36,499 nucleotides of DNA. Origin: Chromatiales bacterium (lineage in GTDB: Bacteria > Pseudomonadota > Gammaproteobacteria > Steroidobacterales > Woeseiaceae). Within the stretch, counting starts at the first letter, position 1. The number at the start of each line of letters is the position of its first letter. This document shows positions 17,193 to 25,186 of the stretch, piece after piece. The notes beneath the pieces are model-generated. The model was not told the DNA's origin and made no database searches. It saw only the letters and a list, made by a program, of their open reading frames with translations. A program made the position numbers and the translations under genes. The stretch lies in NCBI GenBank assembly GCA_024679535.1, contig JAIBDF010000018.1, forward strand, positions 1 to 36,499. The letters are read 5' to 3'.

Positions 17193-18250
17193 GGACTTCG
17201 CAATAGTAGCCAGTTCGCATTCTGATCGTCGATCAGGATGCCGTACTTCGCACCCAATTTCTCAAGGAAAACACGTGCGTCCCCTGTCTCAAAACGACCG
17301 CTGATGCGCATTCCGCTTAGTTCGCTGTCGGCAACGTGAATCGAGACGTGCATGTAGCGGCGCATTTCCTCAACGACCGCATGTAGCGGCTGGTCCTCAA
17401 AAATAACGACGCCTTTGCGCCAGGAAAGACGTTTCCGAAATTCTTCGGTTCCCAGGGATTTCTGACGGTAACTAGAGCCGGATACCTCCAGCCACTCGCC
17501 CGCATCCAGTAATGCGGTTCCGGGCGCAAAGGTGACCCCAATATCATTGTCATATTCGGTAAGCGGCGCCGGCTGGTCCCTTGTAGCGACGGCCACCGTG
17601 CCCTCAATTACAGACACCTCGAGTACGTTACCACTGAGATCGACGCCAAACCGCGTGCCCAACGCTGTGATCGAGCCGAGATCGGTCACGACCACGAACG
17701 GCCGTGGATCTTCTGCAACGTGAAATACCGCCTCGCCTTGCTGCAAGCGTATATGGCGCTTCTGATCGTCAATAACCACATCCATTTCCGTGCGCGCATT
17801 CAGTTCGAGCACAGAGCCATCGGTAAGCACCAATGCCCGCGACTCACCGATATCCGTTTCGAAGGTCTCGACGGTGGGACTGAGCACAAAATGGGCGGCA
17901 ATCCCCAATGCAACTATGGCCATGGCGATTCCGGCGGACCAATCGCGTCGTGGCGCAGGCGAGTTTTTATGTGCGGTATTTTCGACAGTCGGTGCGGCCG
18001 AGGCCAGGGTCACCACATTATCCGCCTGCAACAGCGGCTCGATATCCGATAGTGTTTTCAATCGCGCCCAGACTTCGGAAAGCTCCTCAAAAGCCCAGCG
18101 ATGCGTCGGATCCTCATCGAGCCAGCGCGCAAACGAGATACGGTCCGCAATGTTGCAGCGTTCCGAATCGAGCAGTGCCAGCCACGCGGCGGCATCGTCC
18201 GCCACAACCTCGGAGATATTCTGATCAAGCCAATCGGGGAGTCGCGTCAT
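17189..18250 (-). CDS. FecR-type anti-sigma factor
   Basis: The product is 353 aa. Residues 17-65 are the cytoplasmic FecR N-terminal domain (AWLALLDSE, FARWLDEDPTHRWAFEEL). One transmembrane helix follows at about 107-128 (AGIAMAIVALGIAAHFVL), then the periplasmic FecR domain (GESRALVLTDGSVLELNART, LQQGEAVFHV, VIEGTVAV). A C-terminal STN-like domain (FEDQPLHAVVEEMRRYM, RISGRFETGDARVFLEKL) closes the protein. It would hold the adjacent sigma factor inactive until a periplasmic cue arrives. Start and sigma-factor stop overlap as ATGA (18247-18250), which indicates translational coupling. No receptor with a matching N-terminal signalling domain is adjacent. Confidence 0.92.
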   Translation of the reverse strand: MTRLPDWLDQNISEVVADDAAAWLALLDSERCNIADRISFARWLDEDPTHRWAFEELSEVWARLKTLSDIEPLLQADNVVTLASAAPTVENTAHKNSPAPRRDWSAGIAMAIVALGIAAHFVLSPTVETFETDIGESRALVLTDGSVLELNARTEMDVVIDDQKRHIRLQQGEAVFHVAEDPRPFVVVTDLGSITALGTRFGVDLSGNVLEVSVIEGTVAVATRDQPAPLTEYDNDIGVTFAPGTALLDAGEWLEVSGSSYRQKSLGTEEFRKRLSWRKGVVIFEDQPLHAVVEEMRRYMHVSIHVADSELSGMRISGRFETGDARVFLEKLGAKYGILIDDQNANWLLLRSP

Positions 18251-18831
18251 GATGCGGCTCCAGCATCCTGCCGCGGCTCTGGCAGGTCGTTTTCTTTGTC
18301 CTCAGCTTCAGTTCTTGCTCGAATCTCGCTCCTGCAAAAACGAAGCCCTTTGGCCAGATGTTTTTCGACCGTGCTTTCGGCAATGCCCAGTCGCTCGCTG
18401 ATCGCGCGCTGACTGAGTCCCTGGATCCAACGCAACACAAACACATCGCGACATTTCGGTGGCAAGGAGTTGATTATCAGCATCAGAGAATTGAGTTTCT
18501 GGCTTTTGCTGACCATCTGCTCCGCGCTCGAACGTTCGCCTCGCAATTCTTCGGCCACTGACACCGCGGTCATAGAGTGTCTGATGACGGCTTCGTGCCG
18601 CAGGCGGCTAATTGCAAGATTGCGCGCAGTCGTGAACAGCAGCGCTTCCGGGGAATGACCACCGCTGCGCTCTTTGCTGAGCGCTACGAATACCCTTAGA
18701 TAGGCATCCTGCATGATGCCCTGAACATCGTCAGGCGAAGATACGTACTTCGCGATGTAACCGCCCAGACCCCTTTTAGTTGTCTCGACAAATTCATCAA
18801 ACCAGTCGTTTTCTTTATTCAAATCTGGCAA
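18247..18831 (-). CDS. ECF sigma factor, FecI-like
   Basis: The product is 194 aa. Region 2 is visible at about residues 18-80 (VQGIMQDAYLRVFVAL, LLFTTARNLAISRLR) and region 4 at about 120-170 (LPPKCRDVFVLRWIQGLSQR, then AISERLGIAESTVEKHLAKG). The start is TTG 18831, with GGAG 7 nt upstream and no better ATG. The gene overlaps the end of the lyase gene by 17 bp and the FecR gene by 4 bp, so all three form one coupled operon. It should direct RNA polymerase to promoters needed when the FecR partner is signalled. Its targets cannot be told from the sequence; the lyase operon itself is an obvious candidate. Confidence 0.92.
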   Translation of the reverse strand: MPDLNKENDWFDEFVETTKRGLGGYIAKYVSSPDDVQGIMQDAYLRVFVALSKERSGGHSPEALLFTTARNLAISRLRHEAVIRHSMTAVSVAEELRGERSSAEQMVSKSQKLNSLMLIINSLPPKCRDVFVLRWIQGLSQRAISERLGIAESTVEKHLAKGLRFCRSEIRARTEAEDKENDLPEPRQDAGAAS

Positions 18832-20272
18832 ACGCCTGCTCCAACGCAGACCCGGAGTGTTGCAAGTGCTGGCGTGTCACGTCAAGCCAGGTCGAATCCG
18901 AACTCAATGAGTCGGCGTGCGTGCGCAACATTTTTCGTACCTCAATTTCTTGCGGTCCGCCCATCCCCCGGCGCGCGCGCACCATGGCAATCGGATCCAT
19001 GGCCTCCCGCACTAACGCAACCGCCAAAGGCATTTCCACGCCAGTAGATTCTTCGTACACGCGCAATAATTCCGCGTCGGTCAGGTCCTTGGGGCGCTTG
19101 CCCCGTGCCCTGCCATACGTCGTCAACTCAGACGCATAGTGATGTCCAATGCGAAACGGCACGTCGGCACGTCGCAGCAGCACGTCAGCCACTTCGGTCA
19201 TGGTCGAGTAGTCGATTTCGACTTCCTCTAAGGCGCGCATGGGGTCTACGATCAGGCTGTTCATGACTTTTACGTAGGCCGCGAACATGCGCTGCGCTTT
19301 AGTTGCTACTTCGGCTGCCTGATCACGCGGCCGGTAGTCATTCATGCCGGAATTTGTGTTGTGCGCAATGAGCGTCACGGCATGAGCATCACTCACTACG
19401 CCTGTTGCAAGCAACCGCACTGCATCGATCGGTCTGGGGTTGCGTTTCTGCGGCATGATACTGCTCACACCAGTTATGTCTTCAGCCAATGTCAGCCACG
19501 GCTTCGGATTGTGATATTGCGTATGCAGATTCTGCATCAGCTGTCCCACTGTTATCGCCGAAATCGACAACGCATTTGCAAATTCGATTTTCGAGTCAAC
19601 TGATGAAACGAGGTTTGCGTCGTATGAATTTACGATCGGCGCATCAAAGCCAAGCAGCGTAGCGAGCCGCTCGCGATTGATAGCAAACCCGGATGTACCC
19701 AGTGCCGCTGCACCGAGCGGGCTGCGGTTCAGGCGCGCATAAACTTCCCGGAGGCGCACGGCGTCGCGTTCAAATGCTGCTGAGAATGCCAGCAGGTAAT
19801 GCGCGAGCGTCGTAGGCTGTGCCTGCACACCGTGGGTATAGGCGGGAATAATTGTATGGACATGCTGCTCGGCCAACGCCAGCAATGCGCGGCGTGCAGC
19901 CAGCAGAGCCTCATATGATCCCAGCAAATCTTCCCGCAAACCCATGCGACGATATGTCGAGCCTATGTCCTGGCGACTGCGGCCCGTATGCAGGCGCGAG
20001 GCTTCGGGACCGGTGACCTCGATCAGGCGAGCCTCGAAGTCGAGGTAGTTCGCCGACCGTGCGGACCCCTCCCGAGCCTGTTCCTTAATGACTTTGGCAA
20101 TGCCTCCCGCAATCAACCCGGCAAGATCGGCGGGAATAATACGCTCTTCGGCAAGCATGACCAGCGAGGCTTTATTAATTTCACCAAGATGGTGAAAATC
20201 ATCGTGAGCATCGGCGTAGACGGCCGCCGACCCGGCAATCATCACGCTCGTCAAAGCTGTCAAATACCGCAA
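18815..20272 (-). CDS. Exported argininosuccinate-lyase-like enzyme (aspartase/fumarase superfamily)
   Basis: The product is 485 aa. The catalytic landmarks of argininosuccinate lyase are kept: HTGRSRQD at 95-102, YTHGVQAQP at 145-153 with the catalytic Thr-His pair, PLGAAALGTSGFAINRERL at 185-203, and the mobile-loop signature SSIMPQKRNP at 270-279. Unlike ArgH it begins with a Sec-type signal peptide (MRYLTALTSVMIAGSAAVYA, cut near ADA-HDD), so it should act in the periplasm. The start is TTG 20272 with GAGGA about 8 nt upstream; there is no in-frame ATG between it and the preceding stop. Family enzymes split N-succinyl-type C-N bonds to fumarate and an amine. Argininosuccinate is unlikely outside the cell; EDDS-lyase-like substrates (N-substituted aspartates) are plausible. 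It leads an operon with sigma and FecR genes. Confidence 0.88.
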   Translation of the reverse strand: MRYLTALTSVMIAGSAAVYADAHDDFHHLGEINKASLVMLAEERIIPADLAGLIAGGIAKVIKEQAREGSARSANYLDFEARLIEVTGPEASRLHTGRSRQDIGSTYRRMGLREDLLGSYEALLAARRALLALAEQHVHTIIPAYTHGVQAQPTTLAHYLLAFSAAFERDAVRLREVYARLNRSPLGAAALGTSGFAINRERLATLLGFDAPIVNSYDANLVSSVDSKIEFANALSISAITVGQLMQNLHTQYHNPKPWLTLAEDITGVSSIMPQKRNPRPIDAVRLLATGVVSDAHAVTLIAHNTNSGMNDYRPRDQAAEVATKAQRMFAAYVKVMNSLIVDPMRALEEVEIDYSTMTEVADVLLRRADVPFRIGHHYASELTTYGRARGKRPKDLTDAELLRVYEESTGVEMPLAVALVREAMDPIAMVRARRGMGGPQEIEVRKMLRTHADSLSSDSTWLDVTRQHLQHSGSALEQAFARFE

Positions 20273-20342
20273 GAATTTATCCTCATGCCGAACTGTTACA
20301 AGAACGTGTAAGAAGCATCAAATCCTCTAGTCACGCCAGATT

Positions 20343-20423
20343 ACCTGACAGATCCTGCCTCAACCAGGTCCGCCACACACTATCCAGCCGAGACCAGCCG
20401 CCCGGGTTACAACCCTGTCAGGT
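20343..20423. repeat. Widely spaced 9-bp inverted repeat
   Basis: ACCTGACAG (20343-20351) and CTGTCAGGT (20415-20423) are exact inverted copies 63 bp apart, between the lyase gene and the decayed DUF1254/DUF1214 gene. It may be a remnant of a terminator or of a rearrangement; no transposase is nearby. Confidence 0.35.
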
Positions 20424-20425
20424 CG

Positions 20426-20800
20426 TCAGTTGCAGGGTTTCTCGGGTATGTTGTCAAGGTCCGGCTTGTAATACCGCATGACGAAGTAGTATGGCTCTTT
20501 GGCAATGACGGGCATCCAGTAGGTTCCATCTTTGGGCTGCGCGCTATAACGAGTGACGGACCAAAACAGCTCAACACCTTCAGGTTCGTAAGCGAATACA
20601 AACACCTCCGTTTGAAGAGGTCCATGTTTTGTGGATAGACGTCGTGTGTGTCGAGCGTGAAGTGAATCGGGTCTTCAATGACCAACGTCGGGTTGCTGCT
20701 AGCAGCGGTCAGCTTTATCTTCTCTTGAACTGCATGTACGTTCGGCAGATCGTCTGGGGTCTTAACTTGCGCAAGCACGAACAGATGCGGGTAGTCACCC
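20426..20800 (-). pseudogene. Remnant of a DUF1254/DUF1214 protein gene
   Basis: Two minus-strand reading frames each hold part of one family. From about 20796 to 20700, YPHLFVLAQVKTPDDLPNVH followed by AVQEKIKLTAAS matches the end of DUF1254 domains. From about 20610 to the TGA at 20426, VELFWSVTRYSAQPKDGTYW and EPYYFVMRYYKPDLDNI match the C-terminus of DUF1214. The frame changes near 20610, and the roughly 150 residues that normally separate the two parts are missing. The gene has therefore lost both ends and its middle. A live protein of this family would be exported and of unclear function. Family assignment is by recalled motif similarity. Confidence 0.6.
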
Positions 20801-21051
20801 GGCGACTCGATGCCATGCGCGTGGCGCGGCAACTGGAGCCCGGCAGCGGGCGCTCGACCACGGGCCTGATCCAGAATCTCATCCGTTTGCATCGGTATGA
20901 CGAGGCGTTGGCAGAGATTGAGGCGCTCGATGACCGTCGCTACTGGTTGGCATTCAATGGGTTGATGCTCAATGTGCGGGAGCACGGGGACCTGCATCGC
21001 CTGGCGACGGAAACAGAGATCCTTGCCGACGAGAGCAGAAGCTGCCGTTAA
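20773..21051 (+). pseudogene. Possible TPR-protein fragment
   Basis: The plus-strand frame reads ARQLEPGSGRSTTGLIQNLI, then RLHRYDEALAEIEALDDRRY, which has the helix pattern of tetratricopeptide repeats (LEPGS, YDEALAEIEAL). It begins about where the decayed minus-strand DUF1254 segment starts, has no clear ribosome site and no complete domain. It may be a remnant joined by rearrangement, or chance. Nothing else is seen between here and 21140. Confidence 0.3.
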
Positions 21052-21140
21052 ATGTGTACGGCGGGGACTGGAAATACCAAGCGGCGTCATGCCGTTTCTC
21101 GAGCCCGCCGGCCCGTCGGAGACGATGGTTTTGTGTGCGA

Positions 21141-22781
21141 TTAGCCAAGCAGCGACGCGTTTACGTCACGGTCAACGACACCGTCGATGGCAAAGTAGGC
21201 CGACTGGATCGCGCCCTCTTGCCAACCCTGCAAAAGGCTGAGGTGCTCCCCAGCAAAGAATATGTTGTCGTCTGCGGCCAGCAGGACCGATGCATCCGAC
21301 GTACCCCACCCGCCCATTTGAAACGGGACCTTGCTCCACGCAATGCTTATCCCGTGCATCGCCAATCCTGTCATCTGCGCGTGCACATTGGATGCCTGCG
21401 CAAGCGTCGTATCGATACGTTGTTGCGGCCCCAGTCCGGTAAATGCGGCGCCCGACGGCCCGTCGAAAATATAGGCGCCGATGATGATGCCATTGGTCCG
21501 GTGGAACCCGTAGTTTGGATACCAGATCTGAGTTATGTCCTGGTCCGTCCAGCTGATTCCGCCGTATATATTATGGTCTTGCTCCCAAAAACGCGGCGAC
21601 TGGAATGCAATGCGCACGGCCGATGAATACTGAAACCCCGCGACTTCAGCCTGATGTGCGGCCGAAAAGTTGTTCGCTATCGTGGCGAGTACGGGTGCCG
21701 GAATCGTCACTACGCAGTAGTCGGCATCCATCGTTGTCGGCGTACCAAATCGATCAGCGTAAACAACACGCGCACCATTTTCCGTTTTCCGAATCTCCGT
21801 GACGACGGCCTGGTACACAATGTTATTGACGACCTGTGCTTCGAACGCCCGAGCGACGCGATCCATACCGCCGACCGGCTGCAACATGGTTGGCTGCTGA
21901 TCAAAGCCCTGCGAAAACGACAGTCGGAACTCCCAGAAAAAGTCGGTCACTATTTGTTGCAGTTGCCGGGGTGACAACAGCTCGCCCCGTTGCCTGCTGC
22001 CGACGTTCTCCTGACCAGGAAAACCTGCGCGCGGCGTTGCAGCGTAGTTATTGTTGATGTCGAGGTCGCCATACTGTTGCAGCATCGCCAGGATGTTGGC
22101 TTTGTCAGTAGCCGTAAGTTCCCCATCCAGTGCATTCTGACTGATAGCTGTTGACAGCAGCTCTGCGATGCCACCACGCGTATCGGCGATGAGTCGCCTT
22201 GCGACCTGTGGCTGCCCGCCAAACGCATTGGGCGAATGTAGCCAGGCACCTCGATTGTCATTAGTAAACGTTTCGAGTTCGACACCGAAATCACGGCAAT
22301 ATCCCAGCAGAAACTCGTGGTGTTGCGCAATGCGCGACGGACCGGCGTTGAAGTAAAGATCGTCATCGACGTCAAACTGGCAGGTCTGCATCGAGTCGAT
22401 CTCGTCAACGACGTCGCCGGAACGAATTGTCCTGACTCGGCCTCCGGCAGAAGTCTGGGCCTCGAGAATTGTGCAGCTATAGCCCAGCCGGGTCATTTCG
22501 AGTGCCGTCGTCATCCCGGCGATGCCAGCACCGAGAATCACTACGGATTTTCCAGCACCAATATTGGGTGGCCAGTCACCAGGCCGTGGTGACATTGAAG
22601 GTTGTGACGGCGGAGGTATCGTTGGCCGAGCCGGAGGCGACGCTGCTGACGATGAACCGCATGCAGAGACAGCCGTACCGATCCCCATCGCGAGCATCGT
22701 GCGCAACATGGCAGAACCGCCGACAGCTTTGCCGACAGCAGTCAGAAATTCCCGTCGCGCTATTCCAGATTTCTTACTCAT
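21141..22781 (-). CDS. Flavin amine oxidase with Tat-type lipoprotein signal
   Basis: The product is 546 aa. The N-terminus has twin arginines (ARREFL, Arg9-Arg10), a hydrophobic stretch and a lipobox A-V-S-A-C41, followed by a Ser/Pro-rich linker. It thus looks like a folded, flavin-loaded protein exported by Tat and lipid-anchored. The FAD motif is VVILGAGIAGMTTALEM (residues 80-96) and the second flavin signature is SAGGRVRT. The C-terminus has NIFFAGEHLSLLQGWQEGAI, typical of monoamine/L-amino-acid oxidases and tryptophan 2-monooxygenase relatives. The reaction would be oxidative deamination of an amine or amino acid, giving peroxide and ammonia. The ribosome site at 22781 is weak. It stands alone between a decayed gene and a divergent TPR gene. 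The substrate is unknown. Confidence 0.9.
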   Translation of the reverse strand: MSKKSGIARREFLTAVGKAVGGSAMLRTMLAMGIGTAVSACGSSSAASPPARPTIPPPSQPSMSPRPGDWPPNIGAGKSVVILGAGIAGMTTALEMTRLGYSCTILEAQTSAGGRVRTIRSGDVVDEIDSMQTCQFDVDDDLYFNAGPSRIAQHHEFLLGYCRDFGVELETFTNDNRGAWLHSPNAFGGQPQVARRLIADTRGGIAELLSTAISQNALDGELTATDKANILAMLQQYGDLDINNNYAATPRAGFPGQENVGSRQRGELLSPRQLQQIVTDFFWEFRLSFSQGFDQQPTMLQPVGGMDRVARAFEAQVVNNIVYQAVVTEIRKTENGARVVYADRFGTPTTMDADYCVVTIPAPVLATIANNFSAAHQAEVAGFQYSSAVRIAFQSPRFWEQDHNIYGGISWTDQDITQIWYPNYGFHRTNGIIIGAYIFDGPSGAAFTGLGPQQRIDTTLAQASNVHAQMTGLAMHGISIAWSKVPFQMGGWGTSDASVLLAADDNIFFAGEHLSLLQGWQEGAIQSAYFAIDGVVDRDVNASLLG

Positions 22782-23004
22782 CTATGTGGCTGCTACCGCC
22801 GGCGTCAGACTTATGAGACAGCATAATGCTGACGAAATTCCCACAAATACAGTATTCAGTCAGCACCTGTGGCGTCAATGAGAGGACCTGGGAAGGTAGG
22901 ACTGGCGCTTCGCGGTGCCGCCGACCATTCGTGAAACCACGACAACACGATGTCCGCACGAATCCCGATTCAGCGGTAGGTTCTACTTATGACATACTCA
23001 ACGC

Positions 23005-24831
23005 ATGCGAAATTTTTATTCCGAACTCAAACGCCGCAATGTCGTCAAGGTAGGTGCGGCGTATGTGATCCTGGTCTGGCTTATCGCACAGGTCGCCGAG
23101 CTTGCGCTAGACAGCTTCGACGCACCGAGCTGGGTCATAAAAACGATTCTGCTGTTGTCGGCGCTCGGGTTACCGCTAGCACTTATTTTTGCCTGGGTTT
23201 TCGAACTCACGCCAGAGGGCATCAAGCGAGAGAAAGATATTGAGTTCGGTGAGTCCGACGTTGTCCAGACCGGACGTAAGCTGAGTTACGTTATCGCCGC
23301 TGCCGCCGTGCTCGCCGTGGGTTTTTTCATTTGGAACGAGCGTGATGGCAGCGAGGTGCCGCTTGCTGAATTCTCGGAGTCGAGCGAGGATCGGTCGGTT
23401 GCCATACTGCCTTTCGTCAACATGTCACCAGACCCCGCACAGGAATATTTCTCGGATGGCATCACTGAGGAGATCATCAACGCGGTCGTAAAAATTCCCG
23501 GCCTCTCGGTACCGGCACGCACGTCGGTTTTTGCATTCAGGGATCATCGCGGCGACGTCCGCGAAATCGGCGCCAGCCTCGACGTGGCGCATGTTCTGGA
23601 AGGCAGCGTGCGTTCGCAGGGGGACCAGGTACGCATTACGGCGCAGTTGATCAAGGTAGATGACGGGTTTCACCTGTGGTCCGAGACCTTCGATCGAAAG
23701 CTCGAAAATATATTCGCGGTGCAGGAAGAAATTGCCGCCGCAATCGCCGAAGCATTGGTCGGCGAGCTTGGCACCACCGTCGAAACCGTGCCAAACCAGA
23801 CCCGGAACATGGCGGCCTACGATACATACCTTAAAGGACGTGCTGCACTACGGAATCGTCAATCCGAGGCCGTCACTTTGCTCGAACAGGCGACTATAGC
23901 CGATCCGGATTTTGCCCCGGCATGGGCCGCGCTGGCGATTGCATATCAATCCGTTCTCGAAAATTATCAGAAGGGAATTAATACCGCGCGCAAAGCGCTG
24001 GCACTCGACGCAAACAATGTGGATGCACTGAATGCTATGGGGGCGGCGCTTCGACAACATCGCCGATGGCAGGAGGCCGAGAAATATTTCGACAAAGCGC
24101 TGACCATTGACCCTAATTCAGCCGAACTTCTGGAAGACTATGCGGAGTTCCTGAGTCTCGTCGGACGAACCAGGGAAGCGCTCATAATCACGCGCCGCGG
24201 CATGGACATTGATTCTCGTCTTATGCCGCTGGTGTGGGCGCACCTGGATGCGCTGACCGCCAATGGATATCACGATGAAGCGCGTCAATTGGCGCAGGAA
24301 GTTTTGGACTCGGACAAATCCCTTGACCGATACGTGGCAGTGACGTACTTGCTGCCGGTTCTGCTGAACCCGGCCCTGAGTCCCTCGCAAATCACCGCCG
24401 CGGTTCCGAGTTCATATGCCGATGGAACGCCATTGATGGTCATAGATATGAATAGAGCTGTGGCAAAAGTTATTGAAGGTTCGCAGGATGCGGAAACCAT
24501 CGAGGCACTCAAATCATACTATCCGATGATGGATATTCAGTCCCGCGAGGCTGCCCAATACCAATCCTCGTATCTTGATTCGCTACCTGCCCGATCCGCG
24601 CTCGTGCTTGCGAAAGAGTTGGACTACGTCATCGAGCACGACATTTGGTGGGCGCTACAGATCGATCTCTTTCCGCATGAATTCAACTGGACCCCGTTTT
24701 TTGCCGATATCAGAACGCACCCGCGATTTGGCGAATACCTCGAGGCCGCGCAAATTGTTGCATATTGGGATACGACCAGTTGGCCGGACTGGTGCAAGCG
24801 CGGTGTGGACGGAAGAGTAAACTGCCGGTGA
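23005..24831 (+). CDS. Membrane-anchored TPR protein with FlgO/adenylate-cyclase-associated domain
   Basis: The product is 608 aa. The N-terminal module (MRNFYSELKRRNVVKVG, hydrophobic helices near 17-33 and 47-65, then FAWVFELTPEGIKREKD) and a further helix near 90-108 form a membrane anchor. Such modules occur in large paralogous families in Woeseia-like gammaproteobacteria. Residues 130-255 (VAILPFVNMSPDPAQEYFSD, then GITEEIINAV, VLEGSVRSQGDQVRITAQLI, FDRKLENIFAVQEEIA) match the domain often linked to adenylate cyclases or winged-helix regulators. Residues 270-420 are TPR repeats (PDFAPAWAALAIAYQSV, DPNSAELLEDYAEFLSLVG). No catalytic or DNA-binding domain is present, so it may be a scaffold or sensor. 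The ribosome site is weak. It is divergent from the amine oxidase gene across 223 bp. Confidence 0.88.
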   Translation: MRNFYSELKRRNVVKVGAAYVILVWLIAQVAELALDSFDAPSWVIKTILLLSALGLPLALIFAWVFELTPEGIKREKDIEFGESDVVQTGRKLSYVIAAAAVLAVGFFIWNERDGSEVPLAEFSESSEDRSVAILPFVNMSPDPAQEYFSDGITEEIINAVVKIPGLSVPARTSVFAFRDHRGDVREIGASLDVAHVLEGSVRSQGDQVRITAQLIKVDDGFHLWSETFDRKLENIFAVQEEIAAAIAEALVGELGTTVETVPNQTRNMAAYDTYLKGRAALRNRQSEAVTLLEQATIADPDFAPAWAALAIAYQSVLENYQKGINTARKALALDANNVDALNAMGAALRQHRRWQEAEKYFDKALTIDPNSAELLEDYAEFLSLVGRTREALIITRRGMDIDSRLMPLVWAHLDALTANGYHDEARQLAQEVLDSDKSLDRYVAVTYLLPVLLNPALSPSQITAAVPSSYADGTPLMVIDMNRAVAKVIEGSQDAETIEALKSYYPMMDIQSREAAQYQSSYLDSLPARSALVLAKELDYVIEHDIWWALQIDLFPHEFNWTPFFADIRTHPRFGEYLEAAQIVAYWDTTSWPDWCKRGVDGRVNCR

Positions 24832-24844
24832 GAGCTTCTCGCTT

Positions 24845-24975
24845 TCATGGACTGGAAGGCGCGGATTTCCTGGTCGATTTCACGGTCTTCCGCTTTCGTG
24901 AACTGGAGGACGCGGGTTTCCTGGTCGATTTCACGGTCTTTTTCTTTCGTGGACTGGAGGGCGGGGATTTCTCGA
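24845..24975. repeat. Imperfect 51-bp tandem repeat, about 2.5 copies
   Basis: GGTCGATTTCACGGTCT recurs at 24872 and 24923, and the GACTGGA/AACTGGA block recurs near 24849, 24900 and 24951, giving a 51-bp period that encodes the 17-residue lysine-rich unit. Copies differ by several substitutions. Confidence 0.8.
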
Positions 24976-25186
24976 GCGATTTCGCTATCTTCGCCAGCTT
25001 TTCCTCGATCGATTCGCCGAGTTGGATCAACCGCTCCATGTGTTGAAGCAGTTCTGACGGCACCGACGGAGCGTTAGCCGCCTCCCCGGGAGGAAATACC
25101 AAGGCCGGCATGGCGGCGGTCTCATCGAGATCTGTCACGTCCTCATCGGCAACAGCACTGAGTGTTCGTGCGGGAATAACTTTCAT
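24845..25186 (-). CDS. Small protein with coiled-coil segment and lysine/serine repeat tail
   Basis: The product is about 113 aa; I recognise no family. Residues 1-45 are acidic with Ala/Pro. Residues 46-72 (LLQHMERLIQLGESIEEKLA) form a probable amphipathic helix or coiled coil. The last 40 residues are a basic low-complexity tail with a tandem 17-residue unit (RKKKTVKSTRKPAS, then RKRKTVKSTRKSAPS). The tail recalls the DNA-binding tails of histone H1-like proteins and AlgP, which is composition only. I prefer ATG 25186 because AGGTGG lies 8 nt upstream; GTG 25198 is also in frame. Its stop lies 14 bp from the stop of the convergent TPR gene. Confidence 0.65.
   Translation of the reverse strand: MKVIPARTLSAVADEDVTDLDETAAMPALVFPPGEAANAPSVPSELLQHMERLIQLGESIEEKLAKIAKSLEKSPPSSPRKKKTVKSTRKPASSSSRKRKTVKSTRKSAPSSP

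Noticed and set aside
20284-20286. ATG just upstream of the lyase as its start
   Set aside because: It is in a different frame and reaches a stop within nine codons; the AGGA after it is better read as the ribosome site for TTG 20272.
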